This document shows, one piece after another, positions 42,200-54,360 of a stretch of 64,000 nt of DNA. The notes beneath the pieces were generated by a model. That model searched no databases. It was given only the letters and a program-made list of their open reading frames with translations, and was not told where the DNA came from. How positions within the stretch are numbered: position 1 is the first letter of the stretch; every line of letters starts with the position of its first letter. The stretch comes from Lepas anatifera. Its lineage: Eukaryota > Arthropoda > Thecostraca > Lepadidae. The position numbers and the translations under genes are program-made. The DNA is taken from the NCBI GenBank assembly GCA_034440635.1, contig JAOTON010001819.1:682001-746000 (forward strand), read 5' to 3'.

Positions 42200-43390
42200 C
42201 ACCCTACATTTCAGATTTTTAGGGAAGTTTGTCACAGGGGTTGTCCAGGGCGTAGATTAACGCTGTGACACTTTTAGCTTCGTCCGTCCAGTGGTTTTTG
42301 GGTTATAGCCTCAGGCAATTTTTGGGCCCAACGAAAAACCTTACTTTTCGAATAGCCATATCTTCGAGACTAAATTTGATAACTATATAAAATTATAGGT
42401 GCGTGGAATCGCGAAGACCTAAAGAAAAATTTGGAAGCGACTAAATTCAAAATTTTTAAAAAATAATTATATCTTTACCGGTGACCTAGGGTCAGGTCAC
42501 GTGATTTGATGATTATGGCACTAAAAATTCGAATATTTTATATTTGGAAACTTAAATTTGGGGTGTTGAAATTTCGCTGTGAAAAAATGGAAACAGGTCT
42601 TTTCTTAAAGTTGATATATAAGATTTTGAAATTAGTGATGCAAGCGAAATGTGCCCAAGCATTGTATGATATCCGTACTAGCAGGCCTCGATAGGCATGT
42701 TATGGAAACTAAACTTTCAGAGATGACCTGCAAAGAATACAATAACTCATATCATAACTCCATCCATAAGGTTTCGTATGTTTCAACATGTGCCCCACTG
42801 GGGGACGAAATTTTCCCCTTTGCAGGTTTCCCCATGTATCGCAAAAACGAAGAAACGCAGAACAACACAGCCTACAGTAACTTATACCCAATTTTTTCAC
42901 ACACCTGAACCAAATTTTTTAAGCCAGGTCATGTCAGGTCAAAGAGCTATTCAAAATCAAGCGACCCAACCTCAAAACCCAAAGTCACGAGTTTTAAGCG
43001 ACGCCAAAGGAGCATCTGGCGACTGATCAGTTCCAAACAATAATAATATGAGAGGTCATTGGGGTCGCCTAGAAGTCAGCTATCTAGACATTTTTAAGTT
43101 TTTAACCTAAGATGGGCCTAATTTTTTGTTCAGCAATTGATTTGAGTTTTTTTAGCATCTGACCATTCAAAGGTCATGTGAGGCCACATGAGCATACAGC
43201 GATTACTTTGCCAATAACTTGCCACCGCATTGAGATAGATTTTGCATTCATTTTGCTTATCTTGTCACGGGGGTCTATTGCTAAGTAGTATGACTATAAC
43301 AGGTCATCATGTGATCCTGACCTAGCTTGAGGTTAGGTCAGTTTTTCATTATATATATAATTCGATTTCCCAAGGTAAGAGGACTCCAAC
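42200..43390. repeat. TGACC/AGGTCA-rich repetitive block
   Basis: Direct and inverted AGGTCA words recur (for example 42478-42500, 42926-42942, 43315-43342), as in the TTAA elements at 3634-6132. I could not find convincing ends. No gene is supported; the short frames lack motifs. Confidence 0.5.
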
Positions 43391-45370
43391 GATGCCTATA
43401 TGTTCTCTTGCTCTGCTCAATAAAATGTGTATGAAAAATCTAAAATGCTGTGACTTAAGCCTATGCAATATTCTTTATCTCTTGTGACTGCAATATTGAC
43501 TTGACAACAAATAACCTTATTATTTCTCTTTGTCTCGTCAGTGCTTTCTGCCGCCGTCCGCAATTTTGTTTTACCTTTCCAGGAAGTGAGATACGGTGGC
43601 GGGGAATGGCGCATGAAATACCCCCCCCCTCCCGCTGATGGGATCGCTTTACGTTAGTCATGGGCAGATACAGGCTTCATTGTCGGGGAGGGGGGGCACA
43701 TCGACCAGGTTTGCACCATGTAGTGCCGATACGAAGTGTAGTGTCGTCGGGGTTTTGATCAGAGGGTAACCACTCAAACTTTTGCTCACTCTGAATTTTC
43801 CCTTGATACCCTTGATGCCAGAAAAAATTAACTGGTAGCCAAATCTCAATGGAAAATCAATTGTGCATGGAGCTTCACATTTGGACAATAGAAAGGTATA
43901 TATGTAATTGACATAGGGTGCCAAGTTCAAAATGCTGCTTCGAATCCGTAATGAGGGAAATATACGAATAGGCTTGCACTTTCACCAGAAACTTGTTGTA
44001 GATGGAGCCAAAAGTATACCACGATATTACATCACCGTGGGAGCAAAAAGTGTCAAAATCAAGCTATGCCAGATACCAGCCAGACTTTTAGCCCTTTCCC
44101 CATTCAGCAGACATTGCTGTGTAAGGACTAAATCCCAGCCATAAGTTCATCTCACACAAAATAATCCAGAAAAGGATCTGTTTGTAATTAGTATAAGTAT
44201 AAGGTGAATATTATTGATTTCCTTCATCGTAATGTTATAAAGGCTCTCTGAAATGTTAGAATTTCATCATTTATATTCATTACACACCAACACAAAATGG
44301 CATGCTGGAAAAAGTTTCAGCATTACGCCATCAATGACAGTAAGCTTGTGGAATTGCTGAATTCCTTTCAAAGTTAGTGCCTCATGAAACCTTTTCTGAA
44401 GGGCATGAGGAACCTCAGTGTGAACTGTTTCTGTACCGACCGTGGGAACGGACCAATCGACTCCTATATCCGGATGTATTGTGCGATGTTGTCACTCTTC
44501 TTTAGTCCTTCTCTAGAAGGGGGACTTTGGGCTTAGTTCGTACCAGTCTAGAGGAACAGCGTTGACAAAGTTAGGATATGAAATCCAATATTTTCATTGA
44601 ATACCTGTTATTTGGCTGTAAATATAGAAAAATAGAGAAAGGACTCCTAGGGCCTTATGTAAATGTTTCATTTTAATACAATAAATAAATTATTTTTTCA
44701 ATGGTCCGTTCTGCGTCGCCACCTTTCGAATTGGTCATGCCATAATTCGTCTGGCTTGCATGCAACGTCATAGTGCGTGCCGAGGACCTTGGTACCGAGA
44801 ATGCTCACGTATCTCGGGTAAATGAAGACAGGGTCACACATCACTGTTCCCTTGTTTTCCTTGCCGGCTGGCTGAGATCCCTCGTCTCATATCTCTACTG
44901 TTAGCAGTGGCTTCATTAGCAGGCCTGGCGGTGGATGATCAGCGGCTGGCCTGATGCTGACGACTTCAGCCTAATTTTTTAATGCTGCTTCACCCATGGC
45001 TTTATTTTATTCACCCTTTAAATGCTGCTGTATGGCTGGATAATAATTCCAAGTTTCTGAGCACCATTAAGCTATATGCAACAGGTATTTTCCAGACAAT
45101 AATCATACGAACGCCAGCCATCCTTGTGACTTTCGCGCGCTGTGGTGGTAACTTTTCCTCGTCTCGTGTGAACAAAGGCGCTAGGATACGTGTGTGATTT
45201 TATGGCCTTATTCGTCACCTCTATGCCTGGGTGTATTGAACGTTTCGAATTTAGAAATGTAAGCAGAACAGTGATGCCGCTCACAGGGCAGAGCTGGGTT
45301 TCAAAAATGCCTGATGGAACAGGACAGTAGGTTTATTGCAAAACGAGAATAGTGTAAATATACTATTATC
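43391..45370. other. No gene recognised
   Basis: AT-rich unique-looking DNA with two short opposed frames (43658-43930 minus, 43932-44144 plus) that I cannot assign. No element ends or RNA genes are recognised. Confidence 0.35.
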
Positions 45371-45373
45371 CTC

Positions 45374-45447
45374 ACACACACACACGCACACGCACACGCA
45401 CACACACACATACACACACATATATATATATTCTAGATATGGATATG

Positions 45448-45511
<64 letters not shown>
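45374..45511. repeat. (CA)n and (TA)n compound microsatellite
   Basis: CA repeats to about 45420, a short TA run, TTCTAGATATGGATATGAAA, then about 65 bp of TA. The TTCTAGATATGGATATG word also borders the TA tract at 10587, in reverse orientation. Confidence 0.92.
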
Positions 45512-45514
<3 letters not shown>

Positions 45515-45610
45515 ACAGTTAGTATGCAAAATCCGTTAGTTTGCAAACTACCTAGTTAGTTTGCAAACTACCTAGGGAATTTGCAAATTCACTAGTGCAT
45601 TTGCGGAATA
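45515..45610. repeat. 20-bp tandem repeat with palindromic cores
   Basis: Two identical units TTAGTTTGCAAACTACCTAG (45536-45555, 45556-45575) and a third variant unit (45576-45595) whose core is AATTTGCAAATT. Each core is palindromic. Degenerate units flank them on both sides. Confidence 0.8.
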
Positions 45611-46863
45611 GCCGAATTACTTTCGATTAATAATGTAGAAGCTGATCCAGCTCAGTTTCGGTCTCCTAACTGATAGGCTTGAGATATACCGAAATTGTCA
45701 ACGAAAGGATAGCACGGTAGCCACGTAGCCTACCTTCCCCGCAGGGGACCAATTTTCATCTGCCGGACTCGTTTGCACCTGCTGACAGGTCCGGCACATG
45801 GATAATTGGGTACGGGATGTGACGACACCCGCGACCCCAGTCGGCAGGATGGGTTTCGCCTCCCGCCTTCGGGCGAGAGGCTAAATAGAAACTGCCATCC
45901 TCATCCTTTCTTGGCCTTCCTAAATTCAAATCCCACGAACTCCTTGTTCCTCTCCCTCTTCTTTCCTTATTTCCTTGTCTCTCCATGCCTTTCCACCCGT
46001 ATCCTTTTTGTCCACTCCTAAACATCCCTCCTGCCCACTGTCTGCGTTGTCTGCCCCGGCGTGTCTCTGCGGGTGGCGGGGATGTGTGCACTCTTGCTCG
46101 CCTTGAGTGTGGACACCTCGGTCGCGTGCGGCGAGCGTCTAGGCTGGACAGCGCAGGCCGACCCGCTTCCTTTTCCAACTCATAACTTCCCAGTTACCCA
46201 CATTATCCCATATCATGGGCGTCCTTGCACGTGCCTATGATTCCTGGATGGTCTGGGTGTATGTGGGCCTCCGGCTCGTGTGGCTGGCGATTGGATCCCT
46301 CTAATCGCCGGCCCTGCGGGCCGGGGGCTCGCTTCTCTCGGACCAGCCGGGAATCAGTTGTGACGAGCAGGTGGTAGTCGCCTGCTCCGATGAGGCCGTG
46401 CGAGAGCGCCTGTCTTTTTAAGGTGAGCTGCGCACCGACCCGTACCCCGGGATGAAGGAGTCCTGGTAGCTGAGCTGAGGGATGCGCTGTGTTCGTTCGT
46501 GTTCCTCTAGCAACACTCTACTTTGGTCTGGATTTCCGCAAGGGCGGGGAACTCTTGTGGGCATCGACAAGAGTAGCAGCATTGTAAAAGTCTGTCGGCC
46601 TTTGGTGGGGCTCGGCTGTCCCTCCCTCCCTTGGTGAGGTCCCGACTTCACCCGGGGAGGGAGGGGTGTCCGTGCCCCGCCCAAGGTCGTCTAGGCTAGG
46701 TGCAAGGGGGGACCGTCGTCGGGGCAGGGGGTTTGGTGAGTCTCTCTCCCCCTCTGTAACGGCGGCGTCTCCCCCCGTATAGCCAGCCCGTGCGTCGTCT
46801 CGCCTCGTAGCACCCTCGTCGGAAGGGGGGCGCACGTTGCTGGTTGAAATTAAACTTAATCTC

Positions 46864-48509
46864 ATGGATACCTCAGACACCACCAATCCCTCTCCTTACC
46901 CTCCACAGGAGGTTGACACCTCCCAACCCCCAAGAGGGGAAGGGAGGAATCGAACCTTGACACCTGGTTCGCAAAAACCACCCGCTAAGCCGTCCTGTCC
47001 CCGGGTCGTGGTGATGCGGGGGCTGGACACATCCCTTGGGTCCTTGTCGCCTTTCAAGCGAAAGGAGGCGCTTGATCGCCTCGGCAAGGTAGTGCGATGC
47101 GAACGTTTGCGTGATGGAGCCCTGGAGGTTGAGTTCGCGAAAACTGAGGACGCTGCTCGTGCACTTTCTGTGTCTGAACTGAAGTTTACAACGAAGGATT
47201 CTGGTTTCCAGAAGGCATGCAAAATTTCCATTTCTGTTGAGGCGCATCTTACCAAAAACTTCTCGAAAGGTGTCATCCGCTGTCCAGACTTGAGAGGTGT
47301 AAGTGAGGAAGAAATTGTTGATGGTCTCGCTGACTTTGACGTTGTTGAGGCCCGACTTATGAAAACTAGGAGAGGTGCTGAGGTAGAGCAAAGTGACACA
47401 ATTGTACTTACCTTCGACAAGACAAACGTTCCTGACCACATATATGTTGGATATCTCAGAATCGGCGTCCAACTCTTTATCCCATTCTCTATGAGATGTT
47501 TCCGATGCCAGCGATACGGTCACACCACAAACACGTGTAAGGGAAAGCGAGTATGTGCTAGGTGCGGATCCACCGATCATGTAGCCGATGATTGTTCAGC
47601 CGCCAAGTTTTGTGTCAACTGCGGGGAAGGTCAAACCCCTCACTCTGCTGCCGACCGCGATTGCCCGATGCTTCAAAGGGAGAAGGAGATCATGGCGATT
47701 AAGGTAAAAGGTCGTATGGGTTTCCGTGAGGCCCGCGAGGCCTATGAGGCCCGCTGCCCACGAAAAACGTATTCCCAGGCAGCTGCTGGAAGAACTTCCA
47801 CACCACCACCACCGGGGTCGAATGACCCCGGAGGAGGTCATTCGACGCCTGACCATTGCGGACTTCGTCCGTTTGGCAGGTAGTATGGGGCTGGTCATCT
47901 CTGGCCAGCCCGCCGCCCCGGCTCCCGGGCCAGCGGCGGCACCTCCTCCACAGCCCCCTCCTGTGGGGACTGGGCCGCGGGAGCGAGACGTCGCTTCTGC
48001 TCCCATCTCCCCGCCCCTGGCACCTGCTGGGGTGGGGAACGGGGGAAAGCCCCGCCCCTGACCACCAGCGAGTAGATCCTGCTGGTGAGTCGGAGCCTGC
48101 ACCTGGTGTCCCTCCCGAACCCGGACCTCCTTCGGATGCCGGGGGGTGGACGGTGGTGGGACGAGGGGGCAAACACTCCCCCACGGGGCGGCGTCGACCA
48201 CCGTCCCCTATTGTACCTCCTTCGGGTGATGCTCTCGAAGTGTCCCCGACCACACCAGCCTCGCAGCCGCCCAACCCAACACCATCCGTGGCGGCTGTGC
48301 GGAGGAACTTCGAGCCGGCAGCGCGAGGGCGATCGCCCACTAAGCGCCCGGCTACTGGTACCCCTCCGGATCAGCCCCATAAATCCAGAGCGCGTGGATC
48401 CTCACTGGAGACCTCCAGAGGAGGAAGCCACTCACGCCAAATGTACACTGGGCCCACCCCTGGAACGGGGAAAAGGGGCCAAGGGGTGACTGTCACTCAC
48501 TGGAGGTAG
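46864..48509 (+). pseudogene. ORF1 (Gag-like) of LINE E
   Basis: I chose the ATG at 46864 (MDTSDTTNPSP) because it matches the LINE B start MDTSNPSNPS. Three CCHC knuckles follow: CFRCQRYGHTTNTC, CARCGSTDHVADDC and CVNCGEGQTPHSAADRDC, the last with an unusual spacing. After 47820 the protein shifts frame: MTPEEVIRRLTIADFVRLAG (47822 on), then a second shift to the GGWTVVGRGGKHSPTGRRR and SPTKRPATG C-terminus ending at 48509. It therefore has at least two frameshifts. Confidence 0.82.
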
Positions 48510-48567
48510 GTTTCGTAAGCCTTCCCACTAACCCGAAAGGGCCGCTTCCATAGATAATTCATAATGA

Positions 48568-49696
48568 ACGCGAACACAATAATGTAATGGAATTGCCGAG
48601 GCCTCCGTGCAAATTTTTCAGATTTCCAATATATGTTGTCAGAATATAAACCACTAATAATATGTTTACAAGAAACAAAAATGTCCCCTAACTCAAATAT
48701 AAAAATCAAGAACTATAAGGCATTTAGAAAAGAGGTTTTCAGTACAACAATTGCATACGGAGGAGTACTGGTGGCGATCCACCACTCCGCCCCCTGCTAT
48801 AGTATTCCATTAAACACCCCATTGCAAGCCGTTGCCGCCCGGGTTGATCTGGGTCGAACAAAACTAACCGTGTGTTCCATATACCTACCACCAAGTGGCA
48901 TTATTGATATATCTTCTCTAAACAATGTTTTGAATCAGCTTCCCACCCCTGTTGTTCTATTAGGCGATTTCAACGCTCATAATGTCGTTTGGGGGGAAGC
49001 TACCGGCCGCACCTGTCCCCGCGGCCGCACCCTCGAGCGCTTTCTCCACCTAAACTCTCTCTGTCTTTTAAATTCAGGCAGCCCCACCCATATAACCCTA
49101 CCCTCTGGCTCCCTCTCCTCCATTGACCTTTCCATCTGTTCTCCCTCTCTCCTCACCCAGGTCCAATGGAGGGTTCTTGACGAGCCCTACGGTAGCAATC
49201 GTTTCCCTATCCTCATCAGTTTGAGCTTACCAGGTGCAGCGACATCCACGACCCCCAGGTGGAACCACAAGCGTGCAGACTGGGTGGGCTTTGAGGCTGC
49301 GTGCGGTACGGTGACTCCTCCCTCGGAGGCCTCGGCAACTGAAGCTATCGAGCAATTCAACAAAATGATTCTAACAGCCGCTAAATATTGTATACCAACT
49401 ACGCAAGGGCAGCCGAAGCACATCCCCGTGCCTTGGTGGTCCATGGAATGTAAAGCTGCGATTCTAAAACGGAAGCGGTTTTTCGGATTTTTAACAAACA
49501 CACCACAAACACAAATCTCATCAGTTACAGGCGGGCGAGAGCCATGGCTCGGCGGACTGTCCTCAACTCAAAACGAAGGTGGTGGGTCAATTATGTAACC
49601 ACAGTAAATCGTTTCACACCATCTACACAGGTGTGGAGCCGCGTCCAGTGTATCCAGGGCAAGCGACGATCTGTACCTACGCCAGTCCTCACTTTG
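48568..49696 (+). pseudogene. ORF2 endonuclease of LINE E, inactivated
   Basis: The frame has a TAA at 48585-48587 where LINE B has the Gln of LQWNCRG. Beyond it the endonuclease continues (LQETKMS, LLGDFNAHN), but the SDH catalytic motif reads YGSNRFPIL, so Asp and His are replaced. A frame change near 49500 precedes the RT start (MARRTVLNSKRRWW). The RT is cut at 49696 after TPVLTL. Confidence 0.85.
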
Positions 49697-49709
49697 AAAA
49701 ACAACAAAA

Positions 49710-51605
49710 CAGCAAAAACAGCGCATTCGATCCATCCGTAAAAAATAATGTGTGATTTGGGTACGTATCCGAGCAGTATTCCAGAAAACTTTGTCGAACT
49801 GCCTCTGGCATCAGGCCCCTGGTCAGCCCCAGGAGCTGCGTGTCTATAAAGACCCTGGAAGTCCGCCATGGCTCAGCAGCAGGCAGCTGCATCGACTCAA
49901 CGTCCTCAGGATCGACACCAGCCTCCTGAAGCCACGCACGGACTCTAATTCCGGGGTGTCGAGTGGATGCACGAGAGCCATTATCTATTTGCCTCAGGTT
50001 AGCGTTGTTAAAGAAAGTGTCGTAAGCAGGGTGTTCCGGATTCTGTTTGAATTTTAATGCATATCGCATTGAGACGTACCTGCGGCGTAAATCCAGCGGC
50101 ATTTCGTGCATTTCTGTGAGCATACTTGAAACGGGTGAAGTGCGGAATGCACCACTTATAATTTTCAGGGCCTGATTTTGGATCATATCCAGCATTCGCT
50201 TTGATGCTTCTGTCGCACCATCATATACCGCACTCGCATATTCTAGCTTCGATCTAATTAGGGATCGATACAGTGTCAACAGTGTTTTTCTATCGGAACC
50301 ATACGTCATGCGAGTTAAAACCTTGAGAATATTGAGGCAGCTAAAGCATCTCTCCCTTAGCTCCCTGAGATGTGGAACATAGGTAATTCGGCGATCAAGT
50401 ACTAAACCGAGAAAGCGTGTCTGTTCAACTACTTCTATTTGCTATCCTCCGATCTTTAAAACAGGATCCTCACAGACTCTCCGCCGGGTACAGAAATGCA
50501 TGCACTTGTATTGAGTGTCCCCTATATCATTTATCATCACCGCAAACAATGCTACGGACAAAACGCTGCCTTGTGTGGTACTGTTCTCCTGCATGTGCTG
50601 CTCCGACAGAAAGGGTCCGACCCGAAATCTGAAATGCCTGTCCTTCAAAAAGTTAAGAATAAACCAGCCCAGATGGCCTCGAACTCCCATTCCAAAGAGC
50701 TTTTTTAAAATTTCGTACCTCCAAGTCAAATCATACGCTCGCTCAACGTCAAAGAAAACAGCGACTGTGTGTTGTTTGTTCACTAAGCCTTCCCTAACTG
50801 CTGCATCGAGTCTAATGAGGTGGTCGAGGGTGCTTCTACCCTGGCGGAAGCCACACTGCACGTCGGATAGGAGACCATTACTTTCGAGGAACCACATGAG
50901 CCGCGCACTTACCATTCCCTCAAATAATTTGGAAACACTTGACGTCAGTGAGACAGGACGGAAGTCCTCGGGCGAGTCTCCCGGTTTTCCCGGCTTCTGG
51001 ATAGGGACAACAATCGATTCCTGCCACTGTTCTGGAAAATCGTTGTTCTCCCACATACTATTGAAAATATCCAGCAGAGATGAAAGTGATTGTGCAGGAA
51101 GATGTAATATCATTTGATTGGTTATTCTATCACTGCCAGGGGCCACACTCTTGAGCTTTTTTAATGCCGCTTCCAGCTCCTCCATGGAGAAAGTGAGATT
51201 GTAAGGTGCTGAATTGTTGGTTCCGAAGTTTATTGGCTTGCGCTCTTGAATTTGTCGGTGTCGTAAGAAATGTTGACTTTGGGAGGCGTTGCTACAACGG
51301 TCTCGAAAGGCTTTTGCCATCAGGTCAGCTCATTCTTTGGGTCAGTGATTTTTCCCCCGTTCAAAGTGAGGACTGGCGTAGGAACAGATCGTCGCTTGCC
51401 CTGGATACACTGGACGCGGCTCCACACCTGTGTAGATGGTGTGAAACGATTTACTGTGGTTACATACTTGACCCACCACCTTCGTTTTGAGTTGAGGACA
51501 GTCCGCCGAGCCATGGCTCTCGCCCGCCTGTAACTGATGAGATTTGTGTTTGTGGTGTGTTTGTTAAAAATCCGAAAAAACCGCTTCCGTTTTAGAATCG
51601 CAGCT
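49710..51605 (-). pseudogene. RT region in left arm, catalytic box deleted
   Basis: RT blocks CGFRQGRSTLDHLIRLD, VFFDVERAYDLTWRYE and TTQGSVLSVALFAVMINDIG are followed directly by KCMHFCTRR. The intervening section with FVDD is missing. Downstream thumb-like sequence reaches FFTDGSN. It cannot encode an active RT. Confidence 0.85.
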
Positions 51606-52250
51606 TAGAAGACTAAAATAGCCTTACATAGGTTTATGAATTATAGCATAACTCATTGACCTGAAGCCAATTTTTAGTACAAGCTATCAAATGGGTCATC
51701 CTAGAGTTATACAAAGCCAGGCGCATCTCATTTAAATCGCCTCGGAATCATTCGCGAAAAACCAAGGGGGTCCGGCCCAACTCCCTCACTAAGCGGAGAA
51801 GGGTTAAATACAAATCCCGCCCGGGCCTAAAAGGGGACCCGTCCCGGGTCTAACATCCACCACCTTCCTATAAGGAAGTCAGTATCAGTGCCTGGTCCGG
51901 GTACTAAAAACGAATATTTGGTCCAAGATCCTTAATTTGCGCCGGCACGGGATGAGTACCCGTTGCCCTTCCTCCCCCTCCTGCGTTTTCACAGGTGATA
52001 CAAAAAGCGGAGTGCAGTGCCGTCGTCGCTAGCATACCTGTTACGTATTCTGTTTTGCAACTTGAAACGCAGCTTTAGGCCCATGATATCATGTACTACT
52101 TTCAGTTTTCCCTCACGTTATTAGAATAATGCATATTTTGATTAAACAGTAAGGAGAGGACCGGATAGTCCACACCAAGCCCCTGGCCTTAATCTTATAC
52201 TGGCTCCTGACTATGCTTGGCATGGCAAGAAGTACTCAGGTAGGCTACGT
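51606..52250. repeat. Non-LINE segment X, left copy
   Basis: A 645-bp stretch between two LINE fragments, with no frame or element recognised. It has an inverted copy at 54361-55003 with a few base differences. It may be original flanking DNA carried along by the rearrangement. Confidence 0.6.
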
Positions 52251-52507
52251 CATCATCATTATTGGTGTTTAGGGGCGCGCCGACTACTAAGGTCATTTTG
52301 CGCCCATAACAAAGGAGAGGATAAAAAAACATAAAAGGTACACAGACTTCCAGCGTGGTTCATATCAGACTACGACCGTGCTAGCAGTCGTCCAACCAAA
52401 ACTAGAATAGAAAGATGGTCTATAGAATAAAAGGTGGATGAAGAACTTTATAAAAGGGGTGAGCCCTAGCAATTTCAAGCAGGTCAAGTCATACAAAACC
52501 TAAACAA

Positions 52508-53231
52508 TTACGAAGGCGAGTAGATGGTATTAAACCCGATGCTTTTCAGATAGCGCATTATGTTGCTGATATCAACGGAGGGTTGCTCTCCTAAGAGACA
52601 GTCTAGCGTGGGAAATCTCGGTAGACAGCGGGCTCTCTCGATCTCAAAGTCCCGGCATTCTATTAGCACATGTTTAACTGTTAGTCTTTCACCACAGCGC
52701 GGGCACTCTGGCGGGACGTGACTGGTTAAAAGGTAAGAGTGTGTAGAGTGGGTGTGCCCAATGCGCAGTCTACAAAGTATCACTTCTTCCCTTCCGCAAC
52801 CCACGTTGCTAGACGACCATAGTCCCAGCCGGGGTTTAAGTTCTCTGAGCTTCCTGCCCTTGGGATCGCCGTCCCATCGACGCTGCCAAACCTCGGTCAG
52901 GTGATTCCTAACGTATGGAAAAAAGTAAAAAAAGGGGACTTTAATTCCCCGTGGGGGCTCTCCTTTCGCCGCGTCTTTGGCTGCACCGTCCGCCCTCTCG
53001 TTACCAGAGATCCCACAGTGGCTCGGCACCCACACAAGCGTTATATGCTTTCCCCGGCTCATAGCTTTATGTATTTTCTCTCTAATGAGGGGTACAAGGT
53101 ATGAGCTCGATGGGCCATGGTTACAAGCTTGAAGTGATTGTAAGGATGACAGTAAGTCACTAAAAATTACGCATCGGTTCGTTCTCAAACGTAAAACCTG
53201 GTCCATACATCGAAATATCGCATATAACTCC
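52508..53231 (-). pseudogene. RNase H and C-terminal end, left arm
   Basis: ELYAIFRCMDQVLRLRTN, CVIFSDLLSSLQSL (the FTDS of other copies reads FSDL here), WVPSHCGISGNERADGAAK and the knuckle CPRCGERLTVKHVLIEC. The frame upstream of ELYAIF is palindrome-junction sequence. The 3' tail lies at 52251-52310. Confidence 0.85.
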
Positions 53232-53377
53232 AAAAACTCGAAAGGTTTTGCTGTTTTCGACAGCAAAACCTTTTCGACAGCAAAAACATCGAGTGTTGAT
53301 GGAACTGGATGCGCATTCGTCAGTGCTGATGTTGAAAGACGTTTCACTCTGCCGCCGATGGCCTCAGTTTTTACAGC
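53232..53377. other. Asymmetric centre of the palindrome
   Basis: A spacer of about 146 bp. Its left part has two copies of a CGACAGCAAAACC-type word in inverted order, and its right part encodes the normal RNase H start (DGTGCAFVSADVERRF). ACAGCAAAAAC, a word from the LINE RT, occurs here and at the other two junctions. Confidence 0.75.
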
Positions 53378-54099
53378 GGAGTTATATGCGATATTTCGAT
53401 GTATGGACCAGGTTTTACGTTTGAGAACGAACCGATGCGTAATTTTAGAGACTCACTGTCATCCTTACAATCACTTCAAGCTTGTAACCATGGCCCATCG
53501 AGCTCATACCTTGTACCCCTCATTAGAGAGAAGATACATAAAGCTATGAGCCGGGGAAAGCATATAACGCTTGTGTGGGTGCCGAGCCACTGTGGGATCT
53601 CTGGTAACGAGAGGGCGGACGGTGCAGCCAAAGACGCGGCGAAAGGAGAGCCCCCACGGGGAATTAAAGTCCCCTTTTTTACTTGTTTCCATACGTTAGG
53701 AATCACCTGACCGAGGTTTGGCAGCGTCGATGGGACGGCGATCCCAAGGGCAGGAAGCTCAGAGAACTTAAACCCCGGCTGGGACTGTGGTCGTCTAGCA
53801 ACGTGGGTTGCGGAAGGGAAGAAGTGATACTTTGTAGACTGCGCATTGGGCACACCCACTCTACACACTCTTACCTTTTAGCCAGTCACGTCCCGCCAGA
53901 GTGCCCGCGTTGTGGTGAAAGACTAACAGTTAAACATGTGCTAATAGAATGCCGGGACTTTGAGATCGAGAGAGCCCGCTGTCTACCGAGATTTCCCACG
54001 CTAGACTGTCTCTTAGGAGAGCAACCCTCCGTTGATATCAGCAACATAATGCGCTATCTGAAAAGCATCGGGTTTAATACCATCTACTCGCCTTCGTAA
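53279..54099 (+). pseudogene. RNase H and C-terminal end, right arm
   Basis: Begins after the junction with DGTGCAFVSADVERRFTLPP and TAELYAIF, and keeps WVPSHCGISGNERADGAAK and the terminal knuckle. The FTDS region is altered (NFRDSLSS), and a frameshift near 53695 splits it. The tail hairpin lies at 54300-54357. Confidence 0.85.
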
Positions 54100-54360
54100 T
54101 TGTTTAGGTTTTGTATGACTTGACCTGCTTGAAATTGCTAGGGCTCACCCCTTTTATAAAGTTCTTCATCCACCTTTTATTCTATAGACCATCTTTCTAT
54201 TCTAGTTTTGGTTGGACGACTGCTAGCACGGTCGTAGTCTGATATGAACCACGCTGGAAGTCTGTGTACCTTTTATGTTTTTTTATCCTCTCCTTTGTTA
54301 TGGGCGCAAAATGACCTTAGTAGTCGGCGCGCCCCTAAACACCAATAATGATGATGACGT

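Larger units (their letters stand above)
45737..49696 (+). mobile_element. LINE E: 5' portion of I-group element
   Basis: Begins CCCCGCAGGGGACC like LINE B. It contains a 1.1-kb 5' UTR, ORF1 (46864 to about 48509, frameshifted) and the endonuclease part of ORF2 (48568-49600) into the start of the RT. At 49696 it joins the palindrome, in which the RT resumes in the opposite orientation. It is closest to LINE B. Confidence 0.85.
49697..53231 (-). mobile_element. Left arm of a LINE-derived palindrome
   Basis: Going rightward this holds, all in minus sense: RNase H start back through RT to the EN/RT boundary (49697-51605), a 645-bp non-LINE segment (51606-52250), then the 3' tail, 3' UTR and RNase H of a LINE (52251-53231). 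It is the reverse complement of 53378-57065, with scattered base differences (for example AATTTGCG against GATTTGCG near 51950). It lacks about 155 bp that the right arm has, including the FVDD box. Confidence 0.85.

Noticed and set aside
43658..44144. Two opposed small frames as host genes
   Set aside because: Short, without recognisable motif, start context or splice signals; no support beyond being open.
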